DNA of 64,000 nucleotides, from contig NZ_FNXF01000002.1 in NCBI RefSeq assembly GCF_900108485.1, positions 248,001-312,000 of the forward strand, written 5' to 3'. Made by a program: the position numbers and the translations under genes. Positions 10,513 through 19,535 of the stretch are shown piece by piece (position 1 is the stretch's first letter; every line of letters begins with the position of its first letter). This DNA comes from Rheinheimera pacifica (lineage in GTDB: Bacteria > Pseudomonadota > Gammaproteobacteria > Enterobacterales > Alteromonadaceae). The notes under the pieces were generated by a model. The model did not search any database and had not been told where the DNA came from. It worked only from the letters and a program-made list of their open reading frames with translations.

Positions 10513-10860
10513 ATGACCATTCAACGTATTTTACCTGCCAGCCGCTATTCTGAAGCTGTAATTGTTAACAGTTTAATTTTTTGTGCCGGTATGGTGCCAT
10601 CTACCACCAGCAGCAATGCCACCTTACAAACTGAAGACGTGCTGGCACAAATTGATGCGTTGTTAGCTCAGTGCGGCAGCGATAAAACTAAACTGGTTGA
10701 CGCCACTATTTACTTGGCCGATATGGCCGACTATGCAGCAATGAACCTGGCCTGGGATAACTGGGTAGCACCGGGCCAAGCTCCGGCCCGCGCCACCGTT
10801 GAAGCTAAACTGGCCGACCCGGGCTGGAAAATTGAAATTAAAATTATCGCCGCGCAGTAA
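10513..10860 (+). CDS. RidA family enamine/imine deaminase
   Basis: A 115-residue YjgF/YER057c/UK114 protein. These trimeric cytosolic proteins hydrolyse reactive enamines and imines made by PLP enzymes. The signature APARATVEAKLADPGWKIEI is near residue 94, with the arginine that binds the carboxylate in PARATVEA. The N-terminus (ILPASRYSEAVIVNSLIFCAGMVP) matches members of the Rid2/Rid3 type more than archetypal RidA, so the exact subfamily is uncertain. AAGGAG precedes the ATG by seven bases. The neighbouring ankyrin gene is convergent. Confidence 0.9.
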   Translation: MTIQRILPASRYSEAVIVNSLIFCAGMVPSTTSSNATLQTEDVLAQIDALLAQCGSDKTKLVDATIYLADMADYAAMNLAWDNWVAPGQAPARATVEAKLADPGWKIEIKIIAAQ

Positions 10861-10867
10861 ACCCGGC

Positions 10868-11362
10868 TTAACGCTGTGTCTGCATCTGTTGTTTTAATGC
10901 CGCTAATTTTTCGCTCTGGCCAAATACTGCGGCAAATTCTTCCACTGTTTTCATATTTTGCTGCCCGGCTTGGTTGTCGCAGTCTATGCGGTATAAAGTG
11001 CGGGCAATGCTCCACTCAGCTTTTACAATAGCGCCCATCATCGCTGTGTGGTCGCGTTTATCGCGGATACAGGCGTCAGCACCGTAAGATAGCAATAGCT
11101 CCACTGCCTGGGCATGACCGTAGTAAGTGGCTGTCATCAGCGCGGTATAGCTGTCGCTGTTTTGCAGGTTTACCGGAAACCCGGCGGCTAAAAATTCGCT
11201 TAACACTTCACTGTTACCACTGCGGGCAGCGGCAAAAAAATAGTCGGTCAATTGTTGCTGTGCTGGGGTCTGGTCAGGTATGTCATTGCTGCTGGCCTGA
11301 GCAGTATTAATGCCCGCTGACAGCAACAGGCACAGGCTTAGTATTAATGTCAGTGTTCTCAT
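10868..11362 (-). CDS. ankB: Ankyrin-repeat periplasmic protein, catalase partner (AnkB-like)
   Basis: A 164-residue exported protein with a signal peptide ending near residue 23 (AQA). About three ankyrin repeats follow: QLTDYFFAAARSGNSEVLSEFLAAGFPVNLQNSDSYTALM, then TATYYGHAQAVELLLSYGADACIRDKRDHTAMM. It lies directly downstream of a periplasmic catalase. This is the katB–ankB pairing known from Pseudomonas, where AnkB is needed for full catalase activity. By analogy it may protect or help mature KatB in the periplasm. Two large inverted repeats separate the genes. Confidence 0.8.
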   Translation of the reverse strand: MRTLTLILSLCLLLSAGINTAQASSNDIPDQTPAQQQLTDYFFAAARSGNSEVLSEFLAAGFPVNLQNSDSYTALMTATYYGHAQAVELLLSYGADACIRDKRDHTAMMGAIVKAEWSIARTLYRIDCDNQAGQQNMKTVEEFAAVFGQSEKLAALKQQMQTQR

Positions 11363-11401
11363 AACCTGGTCTCAGTGTTTAAGTATTTGTTTGTATAAGT
11401 G

Positions 11402-11493
11402 CCTGCAAAGCTCACCCAAGTGCAGGAAGGGTTGATTGAGCTTTGCAGGGCTTTAACGCTTATTCAGTACCAATAGCGCTGCACCGCTATTGG
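11402..11493 (-). other. Two inverted repeats between katB and ankB
   Basis: A perfect 13-bp inverted repeat (11402–11414 with 11437–11449; arm CCTGCAAAGCTCA, 22-base loop) lies next to a 9-bp one (11470–11478 with 11485–11493; arm CCAATAGCG). Neither has a T run in the direction of transcription. They probably shape the dicistronic katB–ankB mRNA as a processing or partial stop site. Confidence 0.55.
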
Positions 11494-11517
11494 CCGTGGC
11501 AATATTGCCGGGCTGGG

Positions 11518-13029
11518 TTACAGCTGTGCCGCCAATTGTTTTACCGTGGCTAAATCACCTTTTACCGCTTTGGTAATACGGCTGCCGTAATCGGCATCAG
11601 CTTTGTAGAAGTAAGACAACATGGCGTGCTTGGTGGCACTGTCTGTTACCTGGCCTAAGTCGGCTGCCAGGTTACGGATCAGGTTATCTTTTTCCTTTTT
11701 GCTGTAAGCGCGGTACAAGGCTCCGGCCTGACTAAAGTTGTCGGTTTTATCTATGGTTTGCTGCTGTACCGTACCGTTTAACGCTGTGGTAACAGCCCGC
11801 GCTGTAGTTAACGCGCCTTTAGGCTCAACCCGGCTTGGTTCATAATTTACATTCGATTTAGTGTTACCGCTGTTGGCCGCACCGTCCTGATTATTGCTAT
11901 TTACCGCAACCAATGGCCGGTTAATAGGCAGTTGCTGGTGGTTGGCGCCTAAACGGTATAACTGGGTATCGCTGTAAGAAAAAATACGCCCCTGTAATAA
12001 GCGATCTTCTGACGGCTCTATACCCGGCACCAGGTTGCCCGGCGCAAAAGCGGCTTGCTCGGTTTCCTGGAAGAAGTTATCCGGCATCCGGTTTAATGTC
12101 ATGGTGCCCACTTTTACTTCAGGTACATCCGGCCATATTTTGGTAGCATCCAGCGGGTTGTAGCTAAAGCTGTTCAACTGTGCCGGAGTAATAGTTTGGA
12201 TATAAAGATCCCATTTGGGCAAATCACCGGCATTAATCGCCGCATATAAATCGCGGGTTAGGTGGTTAAAATCGCTGCTTTGCACCTTAGCGGCTTCGTC
12301 CAGGCTTAGGCCTTTAACGCCCTGCTGGCTGCGCCAGTTAAATTTCACATAGCGCACTTCGCCGGCTTCATTAACAAACTTGTAGGCGTGCACACCAAAA
12401 CCGTCCATCTGGCGGTAACTGGCCGGAATACCAATATCGTGATACAGCTGAGTTAACATGTGGGTGGCGGTGCCGTCATGCGAGAAAAAATCGAAGAACC
12501 GGTTAGGGTCCTGCATATTATTCACCGGCGAGGGTTTTAGTGAGTGCACCATATCGGGAAACTTAATCGCATCGCGGATAAAAAACACCGGCAGGTTATT
12601 ACCCACTAAGTCCCAGTTACCCTGATCGGTGTAAAACTTTACCGCAAAACCGCGCGGATCACGCAGTGTTTCCGGGCTGTGGTTACCATGAATTACGGTA
12701 GAAAACCGCACAAACACCGGCGTGGTTTTACCGGCAGCGGCAAACAGCGATGCAACGGTTTGATCAGATAAATCGGCACTGGCAACAAATTCGCCGTGGG
12801 CACCGGTGCCACGGGCATGCACTACCCGCTCTGGAATACGCTCACGGGCAAAACGTTGTAACTTCTGAATTAAATGCACATCTTGCAGCAAAGTGCTGCC
12901 ATTTGGCCCGGCTGTGATAGAGTTCTGGTTATCGCCTACCGGCGCGCCGTTGTCTTTAGTCAGTGTACCCGCTGCCTGCACTCCCAGCGACAAACCGATA
13001 GCCATTACTATTATTGATCGTTTAAACAT
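11518..13029 (-). CDS. katB: Periplasmic monofunctional heme catalase
   Basis: Clade-3-sized (503 residues) heme catalase that dismutates hydrogen peroxide. It carries an N-terminal signal peptide (MFKRSIIVMAIGLSLGVQAAG), so it should act in the periplasm like Pseudomonas KatB. The distal histidine is in RVVHARGTGAHG near residue 70. The distal asparagine is in GNNLPVFFIRDAIKFPD. The proximal tyrosine motif RIFSYSDTQLYRLGANHQQLPIN is complete. It is the first gene of a likely katB–ankB operon. Together with AhpCF it indicates strong peroxide defence. OxyR control is expected from the family but not shown. Confidence 0.95.
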   Translation of the reverse strand: MFKRSIIVMAIGLSLGVQAAGTLTKDNGAPVGDNQNSITAGPNGSTLLQDVHLIQKLQRFARERIPERVVHARGTGAHGEFVASADLSDQTVASLFAAAGKTTPVFVRFSTVIHGNHSPETLRDPRGFAVKFYTDQGNWDLVGNNLPVFFIRDAIKFPDMVHSLKPSPVNNMQDPNRFFDFFSHDGTATHMLTQLYHDIGIPASYRQMDGFGVHAYKFVNEAGEVRYVKFNWRSQQGVKGLSLDEAAKVQSSDFNHLTRDLYAAINAGDLPKWDLYIQTITPAQLNSFSYNPLDATKIWPDVPEVKVGTMTLNRMPDNFFQETEQAAFAPGNLVPGIEPSEDRLLQGRIFSYSDTQLYRLGANHQQLPINRPLVAVNSNNQDGAANSGNTKSNVNYEPSRVEPKGALTTARAVTTALNGTVQQQTIDKTDNFSQAGALYRAYSKKEKDNLIRNLAADLGQVTDSATKHAMLSYFYKADADYGSRITKAVKGDLATVKQLAAQL

Positions 13030-13332
13030 AGCTATTACCTTTTAAATGTTGTCTATCCCTTCCTGCAGGTTAAAGAGTAGTAGCTAATTGAAAATGTAAA
13101 AAATGATTAAATTAAATTAACTCAATCTATTTTTATGATTAGAGAAGGTAATTAGTATAGGCTGCAAAGTGGTTAAATTAACGATTTAGTCACCGATCTC
13201 AGCAAGCGCCTTGGATAACGAAAATATAACGATATGATTTAACAGCACTTATCTAGTGGCACTAATACTGCATTAAGCTAGCGGGAGTATTGTGGTAATA
13301 CTGACAATAATGCACAGCACAGGAAGCACGCT
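13030..13332. other. Intergenic region between katB and the ABC permease gene
   Basis: A 303-base divergent promoter region without a convincing ORF. The katB-proximal 130 bases are strongly AT-rich, as is usual for regulated catalase promoters. I saw ATAG-like half-sites but no full OxyR box, and no clear sigma-70 hexamer pair that I would defend. Confidence 0.5.
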
Positions 13333-14160
13333 ATGGCGCTATTTATAACAACCTTACAACATTGTGGTTTATATGCCGGTTTTGAACTACGCCGCCTGTG
13401 GCTTACCCGCCGCGGCCTGATGACATTAGCCGCCACCGCGGTGTTGTGGTTTTTTCTGCTGCGCTATGCCATAGCCCCCGCCAGCGATCTGATTGCCAGC
13501 GAAGGCTTTCAGCAAATGTTTCGCGATGCTTTTGGCGCCTTTGGTTTAAGCCAGTTATTTGCCTGGCCAGCGCCAGAGCTGGCAATTTACTGGATCCTGA
13601 GTTTAATGCTGCTGCCGCTGCTGTGTTTATTTTTTACTGCTAACCAGCTGTGTAGTGATTTGCAGCGCGGCACCCTGCGCTTGCTGGCACTGCGCAGCAG
13701 CCGGTTAAGCATAGTACTGGGCCGTTTTAGTGGCCAGATGCTGGTGCAAAGCTGCTTAATTTTGCTGTCACTGGTGGCTACCCTATCGCTGGCGGCCTGG
13801 CGTGAGGGCGGTTTAACCCTGGCTATGCTAAATGCCGCCGCTGTTATTGCTGTTAATTTGTTGCTGGTGTTACTGCCTTTTACGGCATTAATGAGCTGTT
13901 TTTCTGCCATGGTGCGCTCATCCCGCCTTGCGGTAAGCCTGGCCATTGTTAGCCTGGGGCTGGTGTTTGTGCTGCTTAGCTCCTTTGTTTTCTACTTTCC
14001 TGACTTCTTGTTTTTGCTCGGTTATATGCCCGGCACCCAGGTAATGCAGTTACTGCCGATGCAAGGCTGGCAAACACTGCAATATGCCTTGTTGCCGCTG
14101 CTACAAACTCTGGTATTACTCAGCGGCGCCACGTTGCTGTTAACAAGGAAAGCCCTATGA
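13333..14160 (+). CDS. ABC-2 type transporter permease
   Basis: A 275-residue integral membrane protein with about six hydrophobic segments (near residues 32–52, 85–102, 130–155, 163–190, 200–230 and 250–270). The segment QLCSDLQRGTLRLLALRSSRLSIVLGRFSGQ is the cytoplasmic coupling-type region seen in ABC-2 permeases of the NosY/GldF kind. Its stop codon overlaps the start of the ATPase gene (ATGA), so the two form one exporter. The substrate is unknown. Confidence 0.85.
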   Translation: MALFITTLQHCGLYAGFELRRLWLTRRGLMTLAATAVLWFFLLRYAIAPASDLIASEGFQQMFRDAFGAFGLSQLFAWPAPELAIYWILSLMLLPLLCLFFTANQLCSDLQRGTLRLLALRSSRLSIVLGRFSGQMLVQSCLILLSLVATLSLAAWREGGLTLAMLNAAAVIAVNLLLVLLPFTALMSCFSAMVRSSRLAVSLAIVSLGLVFVLLSSFVFYFPDFLFLLGYMPGTQVMQLLPMQGWQTLQYALLPLLQTLVLLSGATLLLTRKAL

Positions 14161-15068
14161 ACGCTATTATTCAGTGCCAGCAACTGGCAAAGCGCTTTGG
14201 CAGCAAAACCGTGCTGCAGCAACTTAGTTTTGAATTACAGCAGGGCGATGTAGCCGCGCTTATTGGCCCCAACGGCGCCGGTAAAACCACTTTATTCAGC
14301 ATTTTATGTGGTTATTTGCGCCCGGACAGCGGCAATGCCAGCATTTTTGGCCATAAAGCCGGAAGCAGTGCCCTGTTTGGTAAGGTTGCCGCCCTGCCAC
14401 AAGATGCCCAGTTTGACCCGGCCTTCAGCATTGGCGAACAACTGGATTTTTACGGCCGCTTACAAGGCCTGAGCAGCAAAGCCGCGCGTGAAGAAAGCAA
14501 ACGGGTGCTGGCACTGGTAGACCTGACAGAGCAACTGCAGCATAAAGCCGGCGCGCTAAGCCATGGTATGCGTAAAAGGGCGGCTATTGCCCAGGCGTTT
14601 ATTGGCACACCCCGGCTAGTGCTGCTGGACGAGCCCACCGCCGGGCTGGACCCGGTAAACGCGCTACATATCCGCCAGTTGATCAGCCGCTTAAGTGGTG
14701 AAGTTAGCTTTATGATCAGCTCACATAATATTTTTGAGCTGGAGCAACTGTGCAATAAAGTGCTGTACCTGGAAAACGGCCAGCTAAAACAACACAGCAG
14801 CAGCGACACCACCACACAGCAGTTGCAATACCTTACACTGCAGTTAGAGCAGGACAATAGCGAGGCCATCAGCGCGGCACTGCGCCAACTGCCCGGCCTG
14901 ATTGATCTGCACTGTGCCCAGCGCAGAGAGCTGGTACTGAGCTATAACCCGCAGCACAACGCCGATTTTGACCTGGCCGTGCTGCAATGCTTAGCTGCCA
15001 ACGGCTGGCGCTACCGTAACCTGACCAAAGGCCAGACCCTGGAGCAAAAGCTGTTTAATCCGGCATAG
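14157..15068 (+). CDS. ABC transporter ATP-binding protein
   Basis: A 303-residue ATPase partner of the upstream permease. The Walker A motif GPNGAGKTTLF is near residue 37. The ABC signature is the variant LSHGMRKRAAIAQAF near 131, with H in place of the usual G of LSGG. Walker B is LVLLDEPTAGLDP near 155, followed by the H-loop SSHNIFELE. About 80 C-terminal residues beyond the ATPase core resemble the accessory domains of CcmA/NosF-type exporters. The LSHG signature also occurs in NosF-like ATPases. No nos genes are nearby, so the substrate is not assigned. Confidence 0.9.
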   Translation: MNAIIQCQQLAKRFGSKTVLQQLSFELQQGDVAALIGPNGAGKTTLFSILCGYLRPDSGNASIFGHKAGSSALFGKVAALPQDAQFDPAFSIGEQLDFYGRLQGLSSKAAREESKRVLALVDLTEQLQHKAGALSHGMRKRAAIAQAFIGTPRLVLLDEPTAGLDPVNALHIRQLISRLSGEVSFMISSHNIFELEQLCNKVLYLENGQLKQHSSSDTTTQQLQYLTLQLEQDNSEAISAALRQLPGLIDLHCAQRRELVLSYNPQHNADFDLAVLQCLAANGWRYRNLTKGQTLEQKLFNPA

Positions 15069-15230
15069 CCGCTTACTCACCTCATGTTACCCATTTCTTG
15101 CTGGCACCGGGCTGTATTGCTTTGGTGCCAGCGGCGTAAAATGCTGTTACAAAGCAATTACGTATTAGATTGACCGCTTTGTATACCTTACGTTACTGTG
15201 CAGCATAACAATTGTTACGGAGCAAAATAA

Positions 15231-15677
15231 GTGAACATCGCTACCATCTGGATCATTGTTGGTATAGTGCTGATCCTGTCTGAACTTATGGCCACCAGCA
15301 TAGTGGCGGTATTTTTCGGCATTGCCGCCATTATTGTCGGTTTATTGCTGAACTTCGGCCTGATCGAAAGCTACAGCGTGCAGTATTTACTGTTTGGCGT
15401 GTTATCGCTGGTATTGTTATTTACTGCCCGTGGCCGCTGTAAACGCTGGTTTGTTGGCTATACCGCCGACAGCACAGAACAACCATCCAGGCTGGCCGAT
15501 GATATTGGCCGTCGCGTTATTGTACACAGTGATTTTCACCAGGGCGCCGGGCGCGTGGTGTTAAACGGCGTGCAGTGGGATGCTGAATCTGCCGATGCGC
15601 TAAAAGCCGGTGATGTTGCCTTTGTGGTAGCCAATCACGGTATCAAGCTGGTGGTGTCTGCCGCCAAATCTGACTAA
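15231..15677 (+). CDS. NfeD-family membrane protein (YbbK-partner type)
   Basis: A 148-residue protein with an N-terminal block of two to three membrane segments (residues 4–75) and a C-terminal OB-fold domain (DDIGRRVIVHSDFHQGAGRVVLNGVQWDAES). This is the short NfeD form that pairs with SPFH proteins. It starts with GTG; an upstream CGGAG-like site supports this. The stomatin-like gene begins 42 bases downstream, so both are probably one membrane-microdomain operon. Confidence 0.88.
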   Translation: MNIATIWIIVGIVLILSELMATSIVAVFFGIAAIIVGLLLNFGLIESYSVQYLLFGVLSLVLLFTARGRCKRWFVGYTADSTEQPSRLADDIGRRVIVHSDFHQGAGRVVLNGVQWDAESADALKAGDVAFVVANHGIKLVVSAAKSD

Positions 15678-15719
15678 TTTTTCAGTCATAGCTAACCATC
15701 TGTTTAAGGAGTAAATCTG

Positions 15720-16655
15720 ATGGAAACAATAGATATAAACACTATTTTAATGGCCGGCTTCGCCCTGGCTGTTGTTATTACCATTGCCAAAAGTGCCCGC
15801 GTGGTGCCGCAAAAAAGCAACTTTGTGATAGAGCGCCTCGGTAAATACTCGCGCACGCTGGATTCCGGCTTTCATATCCTGATCCCTTTTGTTGATAAAG
15901 TGGCCTATATCCACAGTTTAAAAGAAGAAGTGATCGACGTAGAACGGCAAACCTGTGTTACCCGCGACAATATTCAGGTGGGCATTAACGGCGTACTGTA
16001 TTTGCAGGTGGTAGACCCGCACAAAGCCAGTTACGGTATTAACGATTACCGCTACGCCGCCTCCCAGCTGGCACAAACCACAATGCGCTCTGTTATCGGC
16101 CAGACTGACTTAGATAAAACCTTTGAAGAGCGCGCCAAAATTAACGAAGAAGTAGTAAAAGCACTGGACGAAGCGGCATCGCCATGGGGCATTAAGGTGC
16201 TACGTTATGAAATTTCTGATATTGAACTGCCGCTAAGCATTAAAGATGCGTTAGAGCAGCAAATGCGCGCCGAGCGTGAGCGCCGCGCTGCTATTGCCAA
16301 ATCTGAAGGTGAGCGCCAGGCCATGATTAACGTGTCTGAAGGCCAAAAGCAGGAAGTAATCAACCTGTCTGAAGGTGACAAGATGCGCCAGATTAACGAA
16401 GCCGAAGGCCGCGCTAAAGAAATTGAGCTTATCGCCATCGCTACCGCCGAAGGTATCCGCCAGATTGCCGAAGCTATTAACCATCCGGGTGGTTCAGAAG
16501 CGGTAAGCCTGCGCGTAGCCGAGCAATATGTAAAAGAGTTCGGTAACCTGGCCAAAGCCAACAATACCATGATAGTACCCGCCGAGCTGGCCAATATCGG
16601 CGGCGCCGTAGCCGGTTTAACCGAAATTTTAAAAATCGCCCAGCCGAAGAAGTAA
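15720..16655 (+). CDS. qmcA: SPFH/band 7 stomatin-like protein (QmcA type)
   Basis: A 311-residue protein with one N-terminal membrane anchor (residues 8–25) followed by the SPFH/PHB domain (VVPQKSNFVIERLGKYSRTLDSGFHILIPFVDKVAY). An alanine/glutamate-rich coiled-coil follows (RAERERRAAIAKSEGERQAMINVSEG...). Homologues form large rings at the inner membrane and associate with proteases such as FtsH; function here is inferred from the family. AAGGAG precedes the ATG. It sits between its NfeD partner and a TerB-like gene. Confidence 0.93.
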   Translation: METIDINTILMAGFALAVVITIAKSARVVPQKSNFVIERLGKYSRTLDSGFHILIPFVDKVAYIHSLKEEVIDVERQTCVTRDNIQVGINGVLYLQVVDPHKASYGINDYRYAASQLAQTTMRSVIGQTDLDKTFEERAKINEEVVKALDEAASPWGIKVLRYEISDIELPLSIKDALEQQMRAERERRAAIAKSEGERQAMINVSEGQKQEVINLSEGDKMRQINEAEGRAKEIELIAIATAEGIRQIAEAINHPGGSEAVSLRVAEQYVKEFGNLAKANNTMIVPAELANIGGAVAGLTEILKIAQPKK

Positions 16656-16690
16656 TGCTAACGTAGGGTAATAGCCAAAAGGAAAATAAC

Positions 16691-17044
16691 ATGGCGACAC
16701 AACAAGCGTTTAACGAAGCACTGTTGAAACTGGCAATTATGATGTATCGCATAGACGGTAAAATTCGTCTGAATGAGCAGGAGCTGGTTGACGAAATAGC
16801 CGATAACTTAAGCTGGGATGGTGTTAACAGCATTACCGCTGTACAAAGCCAGGCCATGGCTGATGTGCGCGAAGCTATTCGTGCTGATAAAACCGAAGTT
16901 TATCTGGCAGGGCTGAAAGACGCGCTGATGTTCGATAAACAAAAAGCGCTGGATACCGCTAAGCAGATTATGCAAAGCGATGGCGAAGAAGCCCAGAAAG
17001 AACGCCGCTTGTACGACTACCTGCGCCAGCAACTACTGGTGTAA
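16691..17044 (+). CDS. TerB-like small protein
   Basis: A 117-residue all-helical acidic protein. The segment LLKLAIMMYRIDGKIRLNEQELVDEIADNL has the metal-site-like DGKIxxxE pattern found in tellurite-resistance TerB/DjlA-type domains. No export signal or membrane segment is seen. It follows the SPFH gene by 35 bases in the same direction and ends before a symmetrical hairpin, so it is probably the third gene of the NfeD–SPFH operon. Its role there is unknown; TerB-like domains are often linked to membrane stress systems. Confidence 0.7.
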   Translation: MATQQAFNEALLKLAIMMYRIDGKIRLNEQELVDEIADNLSWDGVNSITAVQSQAMADVREAIRADKTEVYLAGLKDALMFDKQKALDTAKQIMQSDGEEAQKERRLYDYLRQQLLV

Positions 17045-17059
17045 TTAGCTGGAAAAATG

Positions 17060-17084
17060 GTGCAATATCAGCCTGATATTGCAC
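17060..17084. terminator. Symmetrical hairpin between convergent genes
   Basis: A perfect 12-bp inverted repeat (arm GTGCAATATCAG) around one base lies in the 47-base gap between the TerB-like gene and ubiK. It has no long T run on either side, so termination would be partial or factor-dependent. Confidence 0.6.
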
Positions 17085-17091
17085 TTTAGGC

Positions 17092-17379
17092 TTACTGCTG
17101 ATCAGACGATGGCAGCTCTTTGGTGTCAAACTGCTGGGTTTTCTCGGCCAGTAAAGCGGCGAGTTGCTGTTCCAGCTTTTCTACTTTCTCACGGGTGCGC
17201 AGTAATACCTGGCGCTGTACGTCAAACTCCTCGCGGCTGACAAAATCCAGATCGGCCAGTTTGCTTTGCAGTACCTGCTTTACCTTGGTTTCAACGTCGT
17301 CGGCAAACTGGCGTAGCTGTGGTGGAATGGCGTTGCCGATTTGCTTGGCAATATCTTCAATTTTTTTCGGGTCTATCAT
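17092..17379 (-). CDS. ubiK: Ubiquinone biosynthesis accessory factor UbiK
   Basis: A 95-residue BMFP/YqiC-type protein. The N-terminal amphipathic part ([38 protein letters not shown]) is followed by the coiled-coil [29 protein letters not shown], both typical of the family. UbiK helps assemble the soluble Ubi complex of aerobic ubiquinone synthesis. An open frame extends 12 codons upstream, but the internal ATG at 17379 has AGGAG six bases before it and gives the canonical N-terminus. Confidence 0.93.
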   Translation of the reverse strand: MIDPKKIEDIAKQIGNAIPPQLRQFADDVETKVKQVLQSKLADLDFVSREEFDVQRQVLLRTREKVEKLEQQLAALLAEKTQQFDTKELPSSDQQ

Positions 17380-17519
17380 GCTGATCTCCTGTATCGCATC
17401 AGTAGCTTGCGACATTATGCTGAACCGTAAGCCTTATTCTACAGGCCAAAACCGTAATCACGCATGCTATTTAGCGGCAAATTTCGTTACAATGCCAGCC
17501 TTAGTGTAAGGGTGAGTGA

Positions 17520-19535
17520 ATGAAGTTAAATCCGCAACAAAATGCTGCCGTTAAATTTATCTCCGGGCCCTGCCTGGTGCTGGCCGGTGCCGGCAGTGGT
17601 AAAACCCGGGTAATTATTAATAAAATTGCCTACCTGATCCAGGAATGCGACATGCCGGCCCGGCACATAGCAGCGGTTACCTTTACCAATAAAGCCGCCC
17701 GCGAAATGCGTGAGCGTATTAACCATCAGCTACCCAAAACCGCCACCCGCGGCCTGACCATTTCTACCTTTCACACCCTTGGGCTGGAAATTCTGAAAAA
17801 GGAATACCGCCATATTGGCTATAAAGCCAACTTTACCCTGTTTGATGATCAGGACAGTATGGCGTTATTAAAGGAATTGAGCGAAAACGATATTCAGGGC
17901 GATAAAGACTTACTGCGCGCACTGCAAAGCCGCATTAGTAGCTGGAAAAACGAACTGACGCTGCCAGCCAAAGCTATAGCTGAAGCACAGGATGCGCAAA
18001 GCATCAGCTTTGCGAATTATTACCAGCACTACACCCAGCAGCTAACTGCCTATAACGCGCTGGATTTTGACGATTTAATTTTAATGCCTACTTTGCTGTT
18101 TCAACATAATACTGAGGTACGGCAAAAGTGGCAGCAAAAAATTCAGTACCTGCTGGTAGATGAATATCAGGATACCAATACCAGCCAGTACCAACTGGTG
18201 AAATGGCTGGTGGGCGAGCGCCAGCGCTTTACTGTGGTGGGCGATGATGACCAGTCTATTTATTCCTGGCGCGGTGCGCGGCCACAGAATCTGGTGCTGT
18301 TAAAAACGGATTTCCCAAATTTAAATGTGATTAAGCTGGAGCAAAATTACCGCTCGGCCGAGCGTATTTTAAAAGCCGCCAATATTTTAATTGCTAACAA
18401 CCCGCATGAGTTTGAAAAACAGCTGTTTAGCGAAAACGGTTATGGTGTGCCGCTAAAAGTGATCCCTTGCAAGCACGAGGAAGATGAAGCAGAAAAAGTG
18501 GTGGCCGAAATTATTTCGCACCGCTTTATTAACCGCAGCCATTACCGCGATTATGCCTTATTGTACCGCGGTAACCATCAGTCGCGTTTATTTGAAAAAG
18601 CGCTGATGACCAACCGCATTCCCTACAAAATCTCCGGTGGTACCTCGTTTTTTTCGCGCAGTGAAATTAAAGATGTGATGGCGTATTTGCGCTTGATAGT
18701 AAACCAGGACGACGATAACGCCCTGCTACGCATTATTAATGTGCCACGGCGCGAAATTGGCGCGGCTACCTTGCAGCATATTGGTAATCTGGCGAACCAG
18801 AAGCAAGTTAGTTTATTTGAGGCCTGCTGCGACAGTGAGTTGTCGATGCATTTATCGGCCCGCGCCCACAATGCGGTGAAACAATTTGCCCAGTGGATTG
18901 TTGGCATTGCCGACAATGTGCAGCGCGCCGATCCGGCTGAAGCGATACGCGATTTAATTCGCCAAAGCCATTATGAAGCCTGGCTGTTTGAAACCAGCAC
19001 CAGTGCCAAAGCGGCCGAAATGGCGCTGAAAAACGTTAATGAGCTGTACCGCTGGATCAGCGAAATGCTGCAGGGCAAAGATGATGACGAGCCGATGACA
19101 TTGCCCGAGGTGGTTACCCGCTTAACACTGCGCGATATGATGGAGCGCCAGGAGCAGGAGGATAACGCCGATCAGGTTCAGCTGCTTACGCTGCATGCGT
19201 CTAAAGGGTTAGAGTTTCCTTATGTGTTTATGGTAGGCATGGAAGAGGGCATTTTGCCGCACCAGGTCAGCATAGATGAAGATAACGTTGAAGAAGAACG
19301 CCGGCTGGCTTATGTCGGTATTACCCGCGCCCAGCGCGAGCTGATTTTTACCTACGCCAAAGAGCGGCGCCAGTTTGGCGAAGTGGTGCGGCCCGAACCC
19401 AGCCGGTTTTTGTATGAATTACCGCAGGACGATTTAGAGTGGCAAAGCGCCGCGCCGGTAAAAACGGCTGAGCAGCGCCAGCAAACCGGCCAGGCGCATA
19501 TTGAACGCTTACGCCAAATGCTGAAGAACAATTGA
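17520..19535 (+). CDS. rep: ATP-dependent DNA helicase Rep
   Basis: Superfamily 1A 3'-5' helicase of 671 residues that clears proteins and restarts replication forks. The N-terminus ([32 protein letters not shown]) contains the Q motif and Walker A and closely resembles E. coli Rep rather than UvrD or PcrA. Other motifs seen are VDEYQDTN (II), [13 protein letters not shown] (III), LEQNYRS (IV), [12 protein letters not shown] (V) and [11 protein letters not shown] (VI). Its 3' end overlaps the convergent GGDEF gene by 27 bases. Confidence 0.97.
   Translation: MKLNPQQNAAVKFISGPCLVLAGAGSGKTRVIINKIAYLIQECDMPARHIAAVTFTNKAAREMRERINHQLPKTATRGLTISTFHTLGLEILKKEYRHIGYKANFTLFDDQDSMALLKELSENDIQGDKDLLRALQSRISSWKNELTLPAKAIAEAQDAQSISFANYYQHYTQQLTAYNALDFDDLILMPTLLFQHNTEVRQKWQQKIQYLLVDEYQDTNTSQYQLVKWLVGERQRFTVVGDDDQSIYSWRGARPQNLVLLKTDFPNLNVIKLEQNYRSAERILKAANILIANNPHEFEKQLFSENGYGVPLKVIPCKHEEDEAEKVVAEIISHRFINRSHYRDYALLYRGNHQSRLFEKALMTNRIPYKISGGTSFFSRSEIKDVMAYLRLIVNQDDDNALLRIINVPRREIGAATLQHIGNLANQKQVSLFEACCDSELSMHLSARAHNAVKQFAQWIVGIADNVQRADPAEAIRDLIRQSHYEAWLFETSTSAKAAEMALKNVNELYRWISEMLQGKDDDEPMTLPEVVTRLTLRDMMERQEQEDNADQVQLLTLHASKGLEFPYVFMVGMEEGILPHQVSIDEDNVEEERRLAYVGITRAQRELIFTYAKERRQFGEVVRPEPSRFLYELPQDDLEWQSAAPVKTAEQRQQTGQAHIERLRQMLKNN

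Noticed and set aside
13080-13170. OxyR box upstream of katB
   Set aside because: Only scattered ATAG-like half-sites with wrong spacing were seen.
15100-15132. Hairpin GCTGGCACC/GGTGCCAGC after the ABC transporter as a terminator
   Set aside because: No T run follows. It may be a weak structure only, so it was not listed as a terminator.
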